From Campylobacter concisus (GTDB taxonomy: Bacteria; Campylobacterota; Campylobacteria; Campylobacterales; Campylobacteraceae): a DNA stretch of 64,000 nucleotides. The translations under genes and the position numbers were made by a program. The stretch covers positions 124,001 to 188,000 of the forward strand of contig NZ_JXUP01000006.1 of NCBI RefSeq assembly GCF_001891085.1. The letters are read 5' to 3'. Numbering within the stretch: position 1 is the stretch's first letter; each line of letters starts with the position of its first letter. The notes under the pieces are model-generated. The model saw only the letters and a list, made by a program, of their open reading frames with translations. It was not told where the DNA came from and did not search any database. Shown piece after piece: positions 27,541-35,942 of this stretch.

Positions 27541-27969
27541 TTATTTTACGCGTTTAAAGATGTATTTATCTTTTAACTCGCCAGTGACCTCTTTTTGATC
27601 CATATCTAGCATTTTTAGGTTCTCGCCTTCTATTTTATAAAAGCTCTTTTCTTTATACTCATCAATCGTTGTTATCACACCATTTTCTATTGAGTACTTG
27701 CCTTTGCTAACGGCTTTGTAGTTGTCTTTTGACTTGTAGTCCATCACACTTTCAAATATACCATCTTTTTTTAATGTTAAGCGTGAATCAACACCCATGC
27801 AGCTAGCGCAAGGTAAAAATGCTTTATAAGTGCCCTCGATGCTACTAATTGGAGCTTCGCAGCTACTTTTTACTTCACATTTGCCTTGTGGGACGTTTGC
27901 GTTTTGGCTAGATGAGGCACAACCTGCCAAAAGTAGGGCCGCACTTAGTGCAAATATAAAATTTTTCAT
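27541..27969 (-). CDS. NlpE-type lipoprotein (short, intact)
   Basis: A 142-residue lipoprotein with signal peptide and lipobox LLAGC (Cys16). The mature part contains GTYKAFLPCASCMGVDSRLTL, the CxxC-bearing NlpE N-terminal domain, followed by the beta strands of that domain only. It is a paralogue of the frameshifted gene 42 bases downstream, so this is a tandem pair. Copper or envelope-stress functions are known for E. coli NlpE, but no Cpx system is evident here, so the role is open. Confidence 0.87.
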   Translation of the reverse strand: MKNFIFALSAALLLAGCASSSQNANVPQGKCEVKSSCEAPISSIEGTYKAFLPCASCMGVDSRLTLKKDGIFESVMDYKSKDNYKAVSKGKYSIENGVITTIDEYKEKSFYKIEGENLKMLDMDQKEVTGELKDKYIFKRVK

Positions 27970-28002
27970 GCTAATCCTTTTTGAAAATAAAATTTAAAAT
28001 GT

Positions 28003-28010
28003 ATTATAAT
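28003..28010. promoter_or_regulatory. Shared divergent -10 octamer
   Basis: ATTATAAT is palindromic and gives TATAAT on both strands, 34 bases upstream of the NlpE-like gene and 40 bases upstream of the SPFH gene. Use in both directions is inferred from position. Confidence 0.4.
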
Positions 28011-28049
28011 ACTTAAGAAAATAACAAATTATAAATTAAAGGAGTAAAA

Positions 28050-28964
28050 ATGCAAATCGAAGCATTTGGCGTTTTAGTCGTAGTTCTGGTTATCTTTGCG
28101 TTCTTGTTTTTAAAGGCTGGCATCAAGATCGTATCACAAGCTGATAATCTACTCATCGAGCGACTTGGTAAATTTCACAAAGTGCTTGATGGTGGATTTC
28201 ACATAATCATCCCATTTGTTGATCAAATAAGAGCGATAATCACCGTAAAAGAACAACTTGTTGATATCACAAAACAGCAAGTCATCACAAAAGATAACGT
28301 AAACATAAGTGTCGATGGCATCGTCTTTTTAAAGGTCTTTGATGCAAAAATGGCGGTTTATAATGTCGATAACTACAAGCGTGCTATAGCAAATTTAGCC
28401 ATGACTACGCTTCGTGGCGAGATCGGCGCGATGAATCTTGACGATACACTAAGCTCACGTGACCGCCTAAATGCCGCACTTCAAGTGGCTCTTGGCGACG
28501 CTGCTGGCAACTGGGGCGTAAAGATCATGCGTGTAGAAATTTCTGAAATTTCTGTCCCACTTGGCATCGAAGAGGCGATGAATATGCAGATGAAAGCTGA
28601 GCGTGAAAAACGTGCGATTGAGCTAAAAGCCTTGGCTGAAAAAGAGGCTTTAATACGCAACGCCGAAGCGCTAAAACAAGAAAAAGTGCTTCAAGCAGAG
28701 GCGATCGAGCGTATGGCTGATGCAAAAAAATACGAGCAAATCGCCATTGCAACGGCTCAAAAAGAGGCTATGGATATGATAAATGATAGCATGAGCAAAA
28801 ACGCAAATGCGGCTGAATTTTTGCTCGCGCGCGATAGAGTCGGGGCATTTAGCGAGCTAGCTAAAAATAGCTCAAAAGATAAAATTTTAGTCCCTTATGA
28901 GGTGACTGAGCTTATTGGCTCCCTTAGCGTTTTGAAAAATTTCCTAGCTAAGGATAAGGCGTGA
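28050..28964 (+). CDS. SPFH (stomatin/paraslipin-type) membrane protein
   Basis: A 304-residue protein with one N-terminal membrane helix (about 5-25) and a stomatin/SPFH domain (LLIERLGKFHKVLDGGFHII, then VDITKQQVITKDNV and DTLSSRDRLNAALQ). A long charged helix with AEREKRAIELKALAEKEAL follows. This is the bacterial QmcA/paraslipin group that forms cage-like membrane assemblies. It is followed, with a GTGA overlap, by an NfeD-type gene, the usual partner. A membrane microdomain or quality-control role is known from the family. Confidence 0.93.
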   Translation: MQIEAFGVLVVVLVIFAFLFLKAGIKIVSQADNLLIERLGKFHKVLDGGFHIIIPFVDQIRAIITVKEQLVDITKQQVITKDNVNISVDGIVFLKVFDAKMAVYNVDNYKRAIANLAMTTLRGEIGAMNLDDTLSSRDRLNAALQVALGDAAGNWGVKIMRVEISEISVPLGIEEAMNMQMKAEREKRAIELKALAEKEALIRNAEALKQEKVLQAEAIERMADAKKYEQIAIATAQKEAMDMINDSMSKNANAAEFLLARDRVGAFSELAKNSSKDKILVPYEVTELIGSLSVLKNFLAKDKA

Positions 28965-29353
28965 TCAGCCCTTTTATAATGATAGCAATCGGTGTGGTTT
29001 TGTGCATCACCGAGTTTATCTTTTTCTCGTTTTATTTGCTATTTTTTGGCATAGCTTTTATAGTAGTTGGAGCTATAAATTTTGGTTTTAGTTTTGCTTG
29101 GAGCTATCAAATTTTAATTACGGCAGCGATTGCGATCGTGTTTCTTGCGCTTTTAAAAGCACCGCTAAAGAGCAAATTTATGTCTAGAAAAGAGAGTTTT
29201 AACGAGGAATTTTTAGACGAAGCCGGAGTTGGTGAGATCAGAGAAAATATGGTCTATTTTAAAGGCACTCTTTGGAAATATGATGGAAATTTAGCTAACG
29301 GAGAAAAAGTGACGGTTCTTGGCACCAAAGGTGACAAGGTGATATTAAAATAA
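28961..29353 (+). CDS. NfeD-like membrane protein
   Basis: A 130-residue protein with GTG start, three to four hydrophobic segments (about 4-65), and a C-terminal OB-fold domain (EIRENMVYFKGTLWKYDG, then GEKVTVLGTKGDKVILK). This is the short NfeD type without the ClpP-like protease domain. It is always paired with SPFH proteins, and its start overlaps the SPFH stop by four bases here. It probably sits in the same membrane complex. Confidence 0.92.
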   Translation: MISPFIMIAIGVVLCITEFIFFSFYLLFFGIAFIVVGAINFGFSFAWSYQILITAAIAIVFLALLKAPLKSKFMSRKESFNEEFLDEAGVGEIRENMVYFKGTLWKYDGNLANGEKVTVLGTKGDKVILK

Positions 29354-29373
29354 AAGTGCCATTTGGCACTTTT
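29352..29373. terminator. Bidirectional terminator
   Basis: AAAAGTGCC-ATTT-GGCACTTTT is a 9-base-pair hairpin with A and T flanks on the two strands, between the NfeD gene and the convergent small lipoprotein gene. Confidence 0.8.
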
Positions 29374-29374
29374 A

Positions 29375-29587
29375 CTATTTTGCGTGAGCTGGGCAGCCTG
29401 CTGGCATTTGCTCATGCATTGCTCCTTGCATGCCATGATGTGGGCAGCTTGGCATATTTTCTTGCATCATTTTTTGATGATGAGCGCATCCGCAACTTGC
29501 TCCTTGAGGCTTGGCTGGCTTTGGCTCATTTTTAGCACAACCAACTAAAAATAGCCCGCAGATAACGGCAAATATCACCTTTTTCAT
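29375..29587 (-). CDS. Small Cys/His/Met-rich lipoprotein, probably metal-binding
   Basis: I place the start at the ATG at 29587, which has AAAGGAG upstream and begins MKKVIFAVICGLFLVGCAKN, a clear lipoprotein signal with lipobox LVGC. The 70-residue precursor ends in about 40 residues packed with Cys (CGC, SCPHH, GCP), His and Met (HHQKMM, HHGM, MHEQM). Such composition suits binding of soft metals such as copper, or nickel. I recognise no named family. It is monocistronic. Metal identity and function are inference. Confidence 0.75.
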   Translation of the reverse strand: MKKVIFAVICGLFLVGCAKNEPKPAKPQGASCGCAHHQKMMQENMPSCPHHGMQGAMHEQMPAGCPAHAK

Positions 29588-29719
29588 AACTCGCTCCTTT
29601 AAAGAATTTCTCACATTTTAGCCTTTAAAAATTAATTTTTCATAACGCCTGATTTATCATATTTAAAAGCATTTTTGGCTAAACTCTCGCCCAAAAATAA
29701 GCAAAATAAAAGGTTAAAT

Positions 29720-30766
29720 TTGAAAAGACTTAGTGTAAATGAGGCCATCGATCTTATAGAAAATGCACCGCTTCACGAGCTTGGCAAGATGGCGTTAGCT
29801 AGAAAAAAAGAGCTTCATCCAGATAACATTACGACCTTCATCGTAGATCGCAACATTAACTATACAAACGTCTGCTGGGTGGATTGTAAATTTTGCGCAT
29901 TTTACCGCCACGCAAAAGAAGAAGACGCTTATGTGCTAAGTTTTGAGGAGATCGGTAAGAAGATAGAGGAGCTTATCGCCATTGGCGGCACGCAAATTTT
30001 ATTTCAAGGTGGCGTGCATCCAAAGCTAAAGATCGAGTGGTACGAGGAGCTTGTCGGCTACATCAGCAAGCACTATCCAAGCATCACGATACATGGCTTT
30101 TCTGCCGTTGAGATCGACTACATCGCAAGAATTTCAAAAATTTCTACAAAAGAGGTCTTAAAACGCCTAAACGAAAAGGGCTTATACTCGATGCCAGGCG
30201 CTGGAGCGGAGATTTTAAGCGATAGAGTGCGTGACATCATCGCCCCTAAAAAGTGCGACACCGCAGACTGGCTTCGCATACACAAAGAGGCGCACGAGCT
30301 TGGCATGAAGACGACTGCGACGATGATGTTTGGCACGGTTGAGAGCACTCGCGAGATCGTGGAGCACTGGAAGCATATCAGAAATTTACAAGATGAAACG
30401 GCTGGATTTAGGGCATTTATACTTTGGAGCTTTCAAGGGCTAAATACAAAGCTCATGCAAGAATTCCCAGAGATCAAAAAGCAAAGCTCAAACGTCTATC
30501 TAAGGCTTCTTGCGGTTTCAAGGCTCTTTTTGGATAACTTTAAAAATATCCAAAGCAGCTGGGTCACGCAGGGCAGCTACGTAGGTCAGCTTGCACTTCT
30601 TTTTGGTGCAAACGACCTTGGTAGCACAATGATGGAAGAAAACGTCGTAAAGGCTGCAGGGGCTAGCTTTAGGATGAATCAAGACCAGATGATCGAGCTT
30701 ATAAAAGATGTCGGAGAAATTCCAGCTAAGCGCAACACAAACTACGATATTTTGGAGAAATTTTAG
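29720..30766 (+). CDS. mqnC: Cyclic dehypoxanthinyl futalosine synthase MqnC
   Basis: Radical SAM enzyme of the futalosine menaquinone pathway. The radical SAM motif is CWVDCKFC (Cys52, 56, 59 counted from the start chosen here), followed by AFYRH, and HPDNITTFIVDRNINYTN is typical of MqnC. I prefer the TTG at 29720 (348 residues, LKRLSVNEAIDLI with AAAAGG upstream) to the TTG at 29675, which lacks a ribosome site. Menaquinol made by this route feeds NrfH-type and quinol-oxidising enzymes like those elsewhere in the window. The gene ends one base before the M16 gene start. Confidence 0.93.
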   Translation: MKRLSVNEAIDLIENAPLHELGKMALARKKELHPDNITTFIVDRNINYTNVCWVDCKFCAFYRHAKEEDAYVLSFEEIGKKIEELIAIGGTQILFQGGVHPKLKIEWYEELVGYISKHYPSITIHGFSAVEIDYIARISKISTKEVLKRLNEKGLYSMPGAGAEILSDRVRDIIAPKKCDTADWLRIHKEAHELGMKTTATMMFGTVESTREIVEHWKHIRNLQDETAGFRAFILWSFQGLNTKLMQEFPEIKKQSSNVYLRLLAVSRLFLDNFKNIQSSWVTQGSYVGQLALLFGANDLGSTMMEENVVKAAGASFRMNQDQMIELIKDVGEIPAKRNTNYDILEKF

Positions 30767-31995
30767 ATGAAAATTTTAGATATCAATGTAAAAAATGTAA
30801 AAATCCCAGTCGTTTTTGAAAGCTCAAAAGCGATGCCAGTAGTGAGCCTAAAACTAGTTTTCAAAGCAGCTGGCAGCTCACAAAATGGCAAGCTAGCAGG
30901 ACTTGCAAGACTAAGTGCAAATTTGCTAAACGAGGGCGATATGAAGCTAGGCTCGGCTAAATTTGCTAAAGAGCTTGAAGTAAGGGCGATCAGCCTAAAT
31001 GCAAGCTGCGGCTTTGAGACATTTTGCATCGATCTAAACTGCCTAAAAGAGCACTTTGCCTTTGCGTGTGGCAAGCTAAAAGAGCTTATAAGCGCTCCAA
31101 ATTTGACAGATGAGATCCTAAATAGGTGCAAAACCGTCACACTTGGCGAGATCGCAGCAAACGAAAACGACTTTGACTACGTGGCAAGGCAGGGTCTCTT
31201 TGAGCTTTTGTACCCAAAAAGCGTGCTTGCTCAGCCAAGCATCGGTACCAAAAAGAGCGTAAAAGCGATCACGCTTGAAGATGTGAGGAAATTTTTAAAC
31301 GAGCATTTAGACCTTTCAAATTTGCTTTGCGTGCTAGGTGGCGACATCGACGAGAAGCAGGCAAAAGAGCTTGCTAGCGTTTTAGAAATTTTAAAGCCTG
31401 GCAAGGTGCGAAAGCTAGAGCACTTTAACCCAAGCGACAAGTGCGAAAACAGCGAGATCATCAGGCAAAGCGAGCAGGCATACATCTACTTTGGCGCGCG
31501 TTTAATGTAAAACCTGAGGAGAAATACAAGGCCGCAGTGGCGACATTTATCTTGGGTGAGGGTGGCTTTGGCTCGAGGCTTATGGAGGAAATCCGCGTGA
31601 AAAGAGGGCTTGCATACAGCGCCTACGCTAGAAATTTGCTAAATCTCTCTTACAGCCAGATTTATGGCTACATGCAGACAAAAAATGAGAAAAAAGATGA
31701 GGCTATCGCCGTTATAAAAGAGGAAATTTTAAAATTTAGTAAAAAAGGAGTTAGTGAGGCCGAGCTTGAGCAGGCAAAGAAATTCTTACTTGGCTCGTTG
31801 CCACTTAGACTTGAAACGCTATTTAAACGCCTTGATATCGCGCAAAGCGAGTTTTATGAGCATGGCGAGCTTGGGGCATTTTTGAAGGATCTGGATAAAA
31901 TTTCAGCCCTTTCGCTAAGCGAGCTAAATAGCTTCATAAAAGCCCACGCAGAGATCAATCAGCTAAGTTTTTGCGTCTTAAAAAATGAAATTTGA
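30767..31995 (+). CDS. M16-family peptidase-like protein, no zinc motif, frameshifted
   Basis: Two frames (to 31510, then resuming inside 31441-31995) together make one M16 protein of about 408 residues. The first ends abnormally in YFGARLM, while the second contains FNVKPEEKYKAAVATFILGEG. One extra base in GGCGCGCG near 31494-31500 joins them as YFGAPFNVKP or similar. Where catalytic M16 proteins have HxxEH this one reads GLARLSANLLNEG, so it is predicted non-catalytic, like the alpha-type subunits that pair with an active partner. GGGFGSRLMEEIR and RGLAYSAYA are typical C-terminal M16 motifs. recG follows with an 11-base overlap. Confidence 0.82.
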
Positions 31996-33802
31996 AGTAA
32001 GCGACAGGGCAAAACTTCTAAAGATAGGCGTGCTTAGCCTGCTTGACCTTGCTCTTGTGCTACCAAAGGGCTTTGAGGATACGACAATCGCTAAAAGCCC
32101 AAGAGAGGGGCAGGTCTGCATAAATGTAAAGATCACCTCACTCGCCTCGCGCCCTGGAATGCTAACGGCGCTTGCCTTTTGCGAGCAGTGGCAAAGTAAT
32201 GTAAAGATCATCATTTTTAACGCAAAGTCCTGGCACTACGGCGCCTTTAAAAAGGGCAAAGAGATGGCGATATATGGGCTTTGCTCCTACGCCTTTGGCT
32301 CATGGCAGATCGTAAATCCAAAAATCACCACAAAAATAGGCCAGATAGTGCCTAAATTTAAGACCGAGCTAAAAGATGATGAAGTCAAAAAACTCGTTTT
32401 AAAATATATAAATTTACAAAATTTATTAGCCGAGGGCTTGAGTGAACGAGAGGCTAAATTTCTAGCTGACCTGCAAAGGCTAGATGAACAAAGCGTGCAA
32501 ATTTTATACCGCCTAAAAAACGAGGGCGAGGGCGTGGAAATCTTAAAATTTGTAGAAATTTTTAACTACATAAAAAAGCTAAGTGCTAAAAAAACCTACT
32601 TTAAAAGCCCAAAAATCAAGCTTTTTGATATAAGCTCTTGGCTTAAGAGCCTGCCATTTACGCCGACAAATGACCAGATAAAAGCGATAAACGACATCAG
32701 AGACGACCTTAGCACCGTGCAGGCAAAAAGGCGCGTCATAATGGGCGACGTGGGAAGTGGCAAGACGCTAGTGATCCTAGCAGCCGCACTTAGCGTCTAT
32801 CCGCAAAGTGCCATTTTGATGGCGCCAACAAGCATCTTAAGCGAGCAAATTTATAACGAAGCAAAGAGGTTGCTACCTACTTTTATGAACGTGATGCTGG
32901 TGCGAAGCGGGGAGAAAAAGATAGACTTTAGCGGGGTAAATTTGATCGTTGGCACGCATGCGCTTCTATTTCACGAGCTGCCAAACTCGCCACTTGTCAT
33001 GGTAGATGAGCAGCACCGCTTTGGCTCAAATCAGCGTAAAAAGATAGAGGAACTTGCCTCAAACGAGGACGAGCGAGCAAATTTCGTGCAGTTTTCAGCT
33101 ACGCCAATACCTAGGACGCTAAGTTTAATCCAGTCTGAGATCGTAAATTTTAGCTTTTTAAAGCAGATGCCATTTAAGAAAAATATAATGAGCCAAATTT
33201 TAGGCGCTAGCGAGTTTGGCTTTTTGCTAACTCACATCAAAAAGCAGCTTGAGGGAGGCTTTCAAGTGGCTATCATCTATCCGCTAGTTGAGAGCAGCGA
33301 GAGCTCAAACTACCAAAGTCTAAGCGAGGCGCAGGGCTTTTGGCTAAAGAATTTCAAAAATGTCTTCGTCACGCATGGCAAAGATAAAGAAAAAGAAGAA
33401 ATTTTAAGGCGGTTTAGAGAAGAGGGCGAAATTTTGCTCTCAACCACCGTTGTTGAGGTGGGTATCTCGCTACCAAGGCTAAATACGATAGTGATCGTGG
33501 GCGCTGAGCGGCTAGGGCTTGCTACGCTTCATCAGCTGCGCGGTAGAGTTGGGCGAAACGGCGGCGATGGATACTGCTTTTTATTTACCAAGCTAAAAGA
33601 GGCACCAGCAAGACTAAAGGAATTTTGTGCGACAAATGACGGCTTTAAGGTGGCGGAGCTTGATCTGAAAAACCGCCAAAGCGGCGATATACTAAATGGC
33701 TTTTTTCAGCATGGAGCGACCTTTAACTTCTACGACTACGAGGATGATATCACACAGGCTGCAAAGACTAGAGTGGCGGCACTTGCTAAAAATAATGCCT
33801 AG
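31985..33802 (+). CDS. recG: ATP-dependent DNA helicase RecG
   Basis: Branch-migrating helicase that rescues stalled replication forks and processes Holliday junctions. The 605-residue protein has a shortened wedge/OB region (1-220), Walker A GDVGSGKT (254-261), the RecG-type motif II DEQHRFG, FSATPIPRTLS, and in the second helicase domain TTVVEVGISLP and LHQLRGRVGRNG. The E. coli enzyme is about 690 residues; this shorter form is usual in Campylobacterota. It overlaps the preceding M16 gene. Confidence 0.95.
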   Translation: MKFEVSDRAKLLKIGVLSLLDLALVLPKGFEDTTIAKSPREGQVCINVKITSLASRPGMLTALAFCEQWQSNVKIIIFNAKSWHYGAFKKGKEMAIYGLCSYAFGSWQIVNPKITTKIGQIVPKFKTELKDDEVKKLVLKYINLQNLLAEGLSEREAKFLADLQRLDEQSVQILYRLKNEGEGVEILKFVEIFNYIKKLSAKKTYFKSPKIKLFDISSWLKSLPFTPTNDQIKAINDIRDDLSTVQAKRRVIMGDVGSGKTLVILAAALSVYPQSAILMAPTSILSEQIYNEAKRLLPTFMNVMLVRSGEKKIDFSGVNLIVGTHALLFHELPNSPLVMVDEQHRFGSNQRKKIEELASNEDERANFVQFSATPIPRTLSLIQSEIVNFSFLKQMPFKKNIMSQILGASEFGFLLTHIKKQLEGGFQVAIIYPLVESSESSNYQSLSEAQGFWLKNFKNVFVTHGKDKEKEEILRRFREEGEILLSTTVVEVGISLPRLNTIVIVGAERLGLATLHQLRGRVGRNGGDGYCFLFTKLKEAPARLKEFCATNDGFKVAELDLKNRQSGDILNGFFQHGATFNFYDYEDDITQAAKTRVAALAKNNA

Positions 33803-33872
33803 TTGCTTTTAGCTTAATCTAAATTTTTGATTTTATTGGCTTTAAAATTTAGCGGAGTAAATTTTAATAAAA

Positions 33873-34079
33873 TTATTTTTCTACTCTTCGCTCTTTGCAT
33901 ACATTCTCGCATGGTATGCCGTCACGATCACGATCAAACCCACTGCGTCCGCATTTTCTTAGATAGTGATATGCTTCTTCGCAACTTTTCATCTCTTTGC
34001 AGTAGCGTTTAGAACAATCAAATTTATCCGCCGCGTTTGCCATCAATGCAAAAAATAAAATCAAAACTACTTTTTTCAT
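33873..34079 (-). CDS. Secreted small protein with Excalibur calcium-binding domain
   Basis: A 68-residue precursor: signal peptide MKKVVLILFFALMANAA, then about 50 residues with six cysteines and DRDRDGIPCENVC, the Excalibur domain signature (D-x-D-x-D-G-I-P-C-E). YCKEMKSCEEAYHYLRKCG is the expected N-terminal half of that domain. Excalibur domains are extracellular and predicted to bind calcium, often in nuclease or cell-surface proteins; here the domain stands alone. A TTTGGAG ribosome site precedes the ATG. Confidence 0.82.
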   Translation of the reverse strand: MKKVVLILFFALMANAADKFDCSKRYCKEMKSCEEAYHYLRKCGRSGFDRDRDGIPCENVCKERRVEK

Positions 34080-34124
34080 TTTTACTCCAAAGGCAGTATT
34101 AAATAAGAAAAATAATACAAAAAG

Positions 34125-34151
34125 CTCTCAAAAGAATTTCTCTTTTGAGAG
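34125..34151. terminator. Hairpin terminator after the ABC importer operon
   Basis: CTCTCAAAAGA and TCTTTTGAGAG form a perfect 11-base-pair stem with an ATTTC loop, 7 bases past the stop of the ATPase gene. Confidence 0.7.
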
Positions 34152-34158
34152 TATAAAT

Positions 34159-34932
34159 TTAAAGAGGATATGTTAAGCAACACTCTCTTTTTACTTCGTC
34201 GATGTAGCTTACATTTAAGCTTAATCCGTAAAGTTTGCTTAAATTTTCGCTTCTGATGATCTCACTAACTGAGCCAAACTCAACATTTCCATCACCTTTT
34301 ACAAGTGCGACATATCCGCCAAGAAGTACGGCAAAGTCAGGGTTATGAGTAGTTAGCACGACCGAGTAGCCAAGCTCTTTTAGCCACTTGAGCGTGCGTA
34401 AAAATTTATACTGGTTGCCAAAATCAAGCGCGCTCGTTGGCTCATCAAAAATGATCATCTTTGGCTGCGCGGCCATCGCGCGTGCGATCATACACATCTG
34501 CTTTTGACCGCCACTCATCTGCGTAATAAAACGCTCTTCAAGATACTCGATCTCAAGCTTTTTGGTGTAAATTTTAGCGATCTCTTCGTCCTCCTTGCTA
34601 GGTCTTGCAAAGATGCCAAGGTGTGCCGCGCGTCCCATCGTGATGAACTCAAGCCCGGTGTATTCATACTCGGTAACCTCGCTTTGAGCGACATACGCCA
34701 TGATCTTAGCGCGCTCCTTGTTGCTTAGGCTATCAACATTTTTGCCATTAAGAAAAATTTCTCCCGAAACTGGCTTTAGCGAGCCACTTATTAGCCCAAG
34801 AGTGGTTGATTTGCCAGCACCATTTCGACCAAGAATGGTTAAAATTTCACCTGCGCCTATCTTTAAATTTACATTTTCTAGTTTGCCAGCCCCATTTGGG
34901 TAGCTAAAGTTTAAATTTCTAACTTCAAGCAT
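34159..34932 (-). CDS. ABC importer ATPase, iron/siderophore/B12 class
   Basis: Cytoplasmic ATPase of a FecCD-type importer. The protein has Walker A GRNGAGKST (about 35-43), the Q loop, signature MSGGQKQM, and Walker B MIIFDEPTSALDFGN. I choose the ATG at 34932, which overlaps the permease stop as TGATG, over the GTG one codon upstream. It is the last gene of a binding protein-permease-ATPase operon. Family assignment is firm; the substrate is not. Confidence 0.93.
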   Translation of the reverse strand: MLEVRNLNFSYPNGAGKLENVNLKIGAGEILTILGRNGAGKSTTLGLISGSLKPVSGEIFLNGKNVDSLSNKERAKIMAYVAQSEVTEYEYTGLEFITMGRAAHLGIFARPSKEDEEIAKIYTKKLEIEYLEERFITQMSGGQKQMCMIARAMAAQPKMIIFDEPTSALDFGNQYKFLRTLKWLKELGYSVVLTTHNPDFAVLLGGYVALVKGDGNVEFGSVSEIIRSENLSKLYGLSLNVSYIDEVKRECCLTYPL

Positions 34933-35939
34933 CACGCAACCTTTTTATTTCGCCACAAGACCCAGACGAAAAATACCGTGCCGATAAAGCCAGTAAGCAC
35001 GCCAAGAGGCACTTCGCTCACGCTTATGCTACGAGCTAATGTATCTACAAATAGTAAAAACATCGCACCCATAAATATGCTTGCTGGCATGCTTTTTATG
35101 TTGTTTGCACCAACTAGCATACGAGCCAGATGTGGCATGAGAAGTCCCACCCAAGCGACTATACCGCTTATGCAGACGCTGCACGCTGTAAGAAGCGTAG
35201 CGCATATGATGACAATAGCGCGTTCAAAAGCTACGTTTACGCCAAGTCTCGCTGCACTCTCGTCGCCAAGGGAAAGCAAATTTATACGCCAGCTCATGGC
35301 GATTAGTAAAATGGCGCAGATGATCATCACTGGGGCTATAAATTTTAAATTCTCACTATCAAGCTTTGCTAGACTTCCAAGCTGCCAGTAGACGATGTCA
35401 GGTAGCTTTGTTTCAGGATCAGCGACATATTTTAAAAAACCGATTATAGAGCCCATGAGACCACTTACGATGATACCAGAAAGAACTAGCATAAGCGTGC
35501 TAGTGCGTCCCATCATCTTTGGTATGGCTAGAGTGATAGCAACAGCTGCTAGACCAAAGCCAAATGCAAAAGCCTGCACCCAAAATAGCGATAGATCAAA
35601 GATGATCGCGGTGGCAGCTCCCACGCAGGCACCTGCAGAAACACCAAGAAGATCGGGGCTAACTAGCTGGTTTTTAAAGACGCCTTGATAGGCTGCACCA
35701 CTCACGCTAAGAGCAGCACCAACAAGGATGGCGGCTATAATGCGCGGAATACGTAAATTTTCTATCACATTTGTGATGTTGCTAGCTGCGCCCTCACCAT
35801 AGCCAAAGTTGTGAGCTAGCACGCTAAAGACGTCGCTAAAAGGTATGTAAAACCTACCAACGCCAAGTGCAACAAAGGCGCAAATAAGCGTTAGTAGGGC
35901 TAAAAATATAGCAACTAATGAAAAATTTGCGTTTTTCAT
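34932..35939 (-). CDS. ABC importer permease, FecCD/BtuC family
   Basis: A 335-residue inner-membrane permease with about ten helices. Family marks include RIPRIIAAILVGAALSVSGA, QGVFKNQLVSPDLLGVSAGA near 85-104, and GIVAWVGLLMPHLARMLVG near 265-283. It forms the channel of an importer for iron chelates, heme or cobalamin. It sits 3 bases after the binding-protein gene and overlaps the ATPase gene. Only one permease gene is present, so a homodimer is expected. Confidence 0.93.
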   Translation of the reverse strand: MKNANFSLVAIFLALLTLICAFVALGVGRFYIPFSDVFSVLAHNFGYGEGAASNITNVIENLRIPRIIAAILVGAALSVSGAAYQGVFKNQLVSPDLLGVSAGACVGAATAIIFDLSLFWVQAFAFGFGLAAVAITLAIPKMMGRTSTLMLVLSGIIVSGLMGSIIGFLKYVADPETKLPDIVYWQLGSLAKLDSENLKFIAPVMIICAILLIAMSWRINLLSLGDESAARLGVNVAFERAIVIICATLLTACSVCISGIVAWVGLLMPHLARMLVGANNIKSMPASIFMGAMFLLFVDTLARSISVSEVPLGVLTGFIGTVFFVWVLWRNKKVA

Positions 35940-35942
35940 ATA

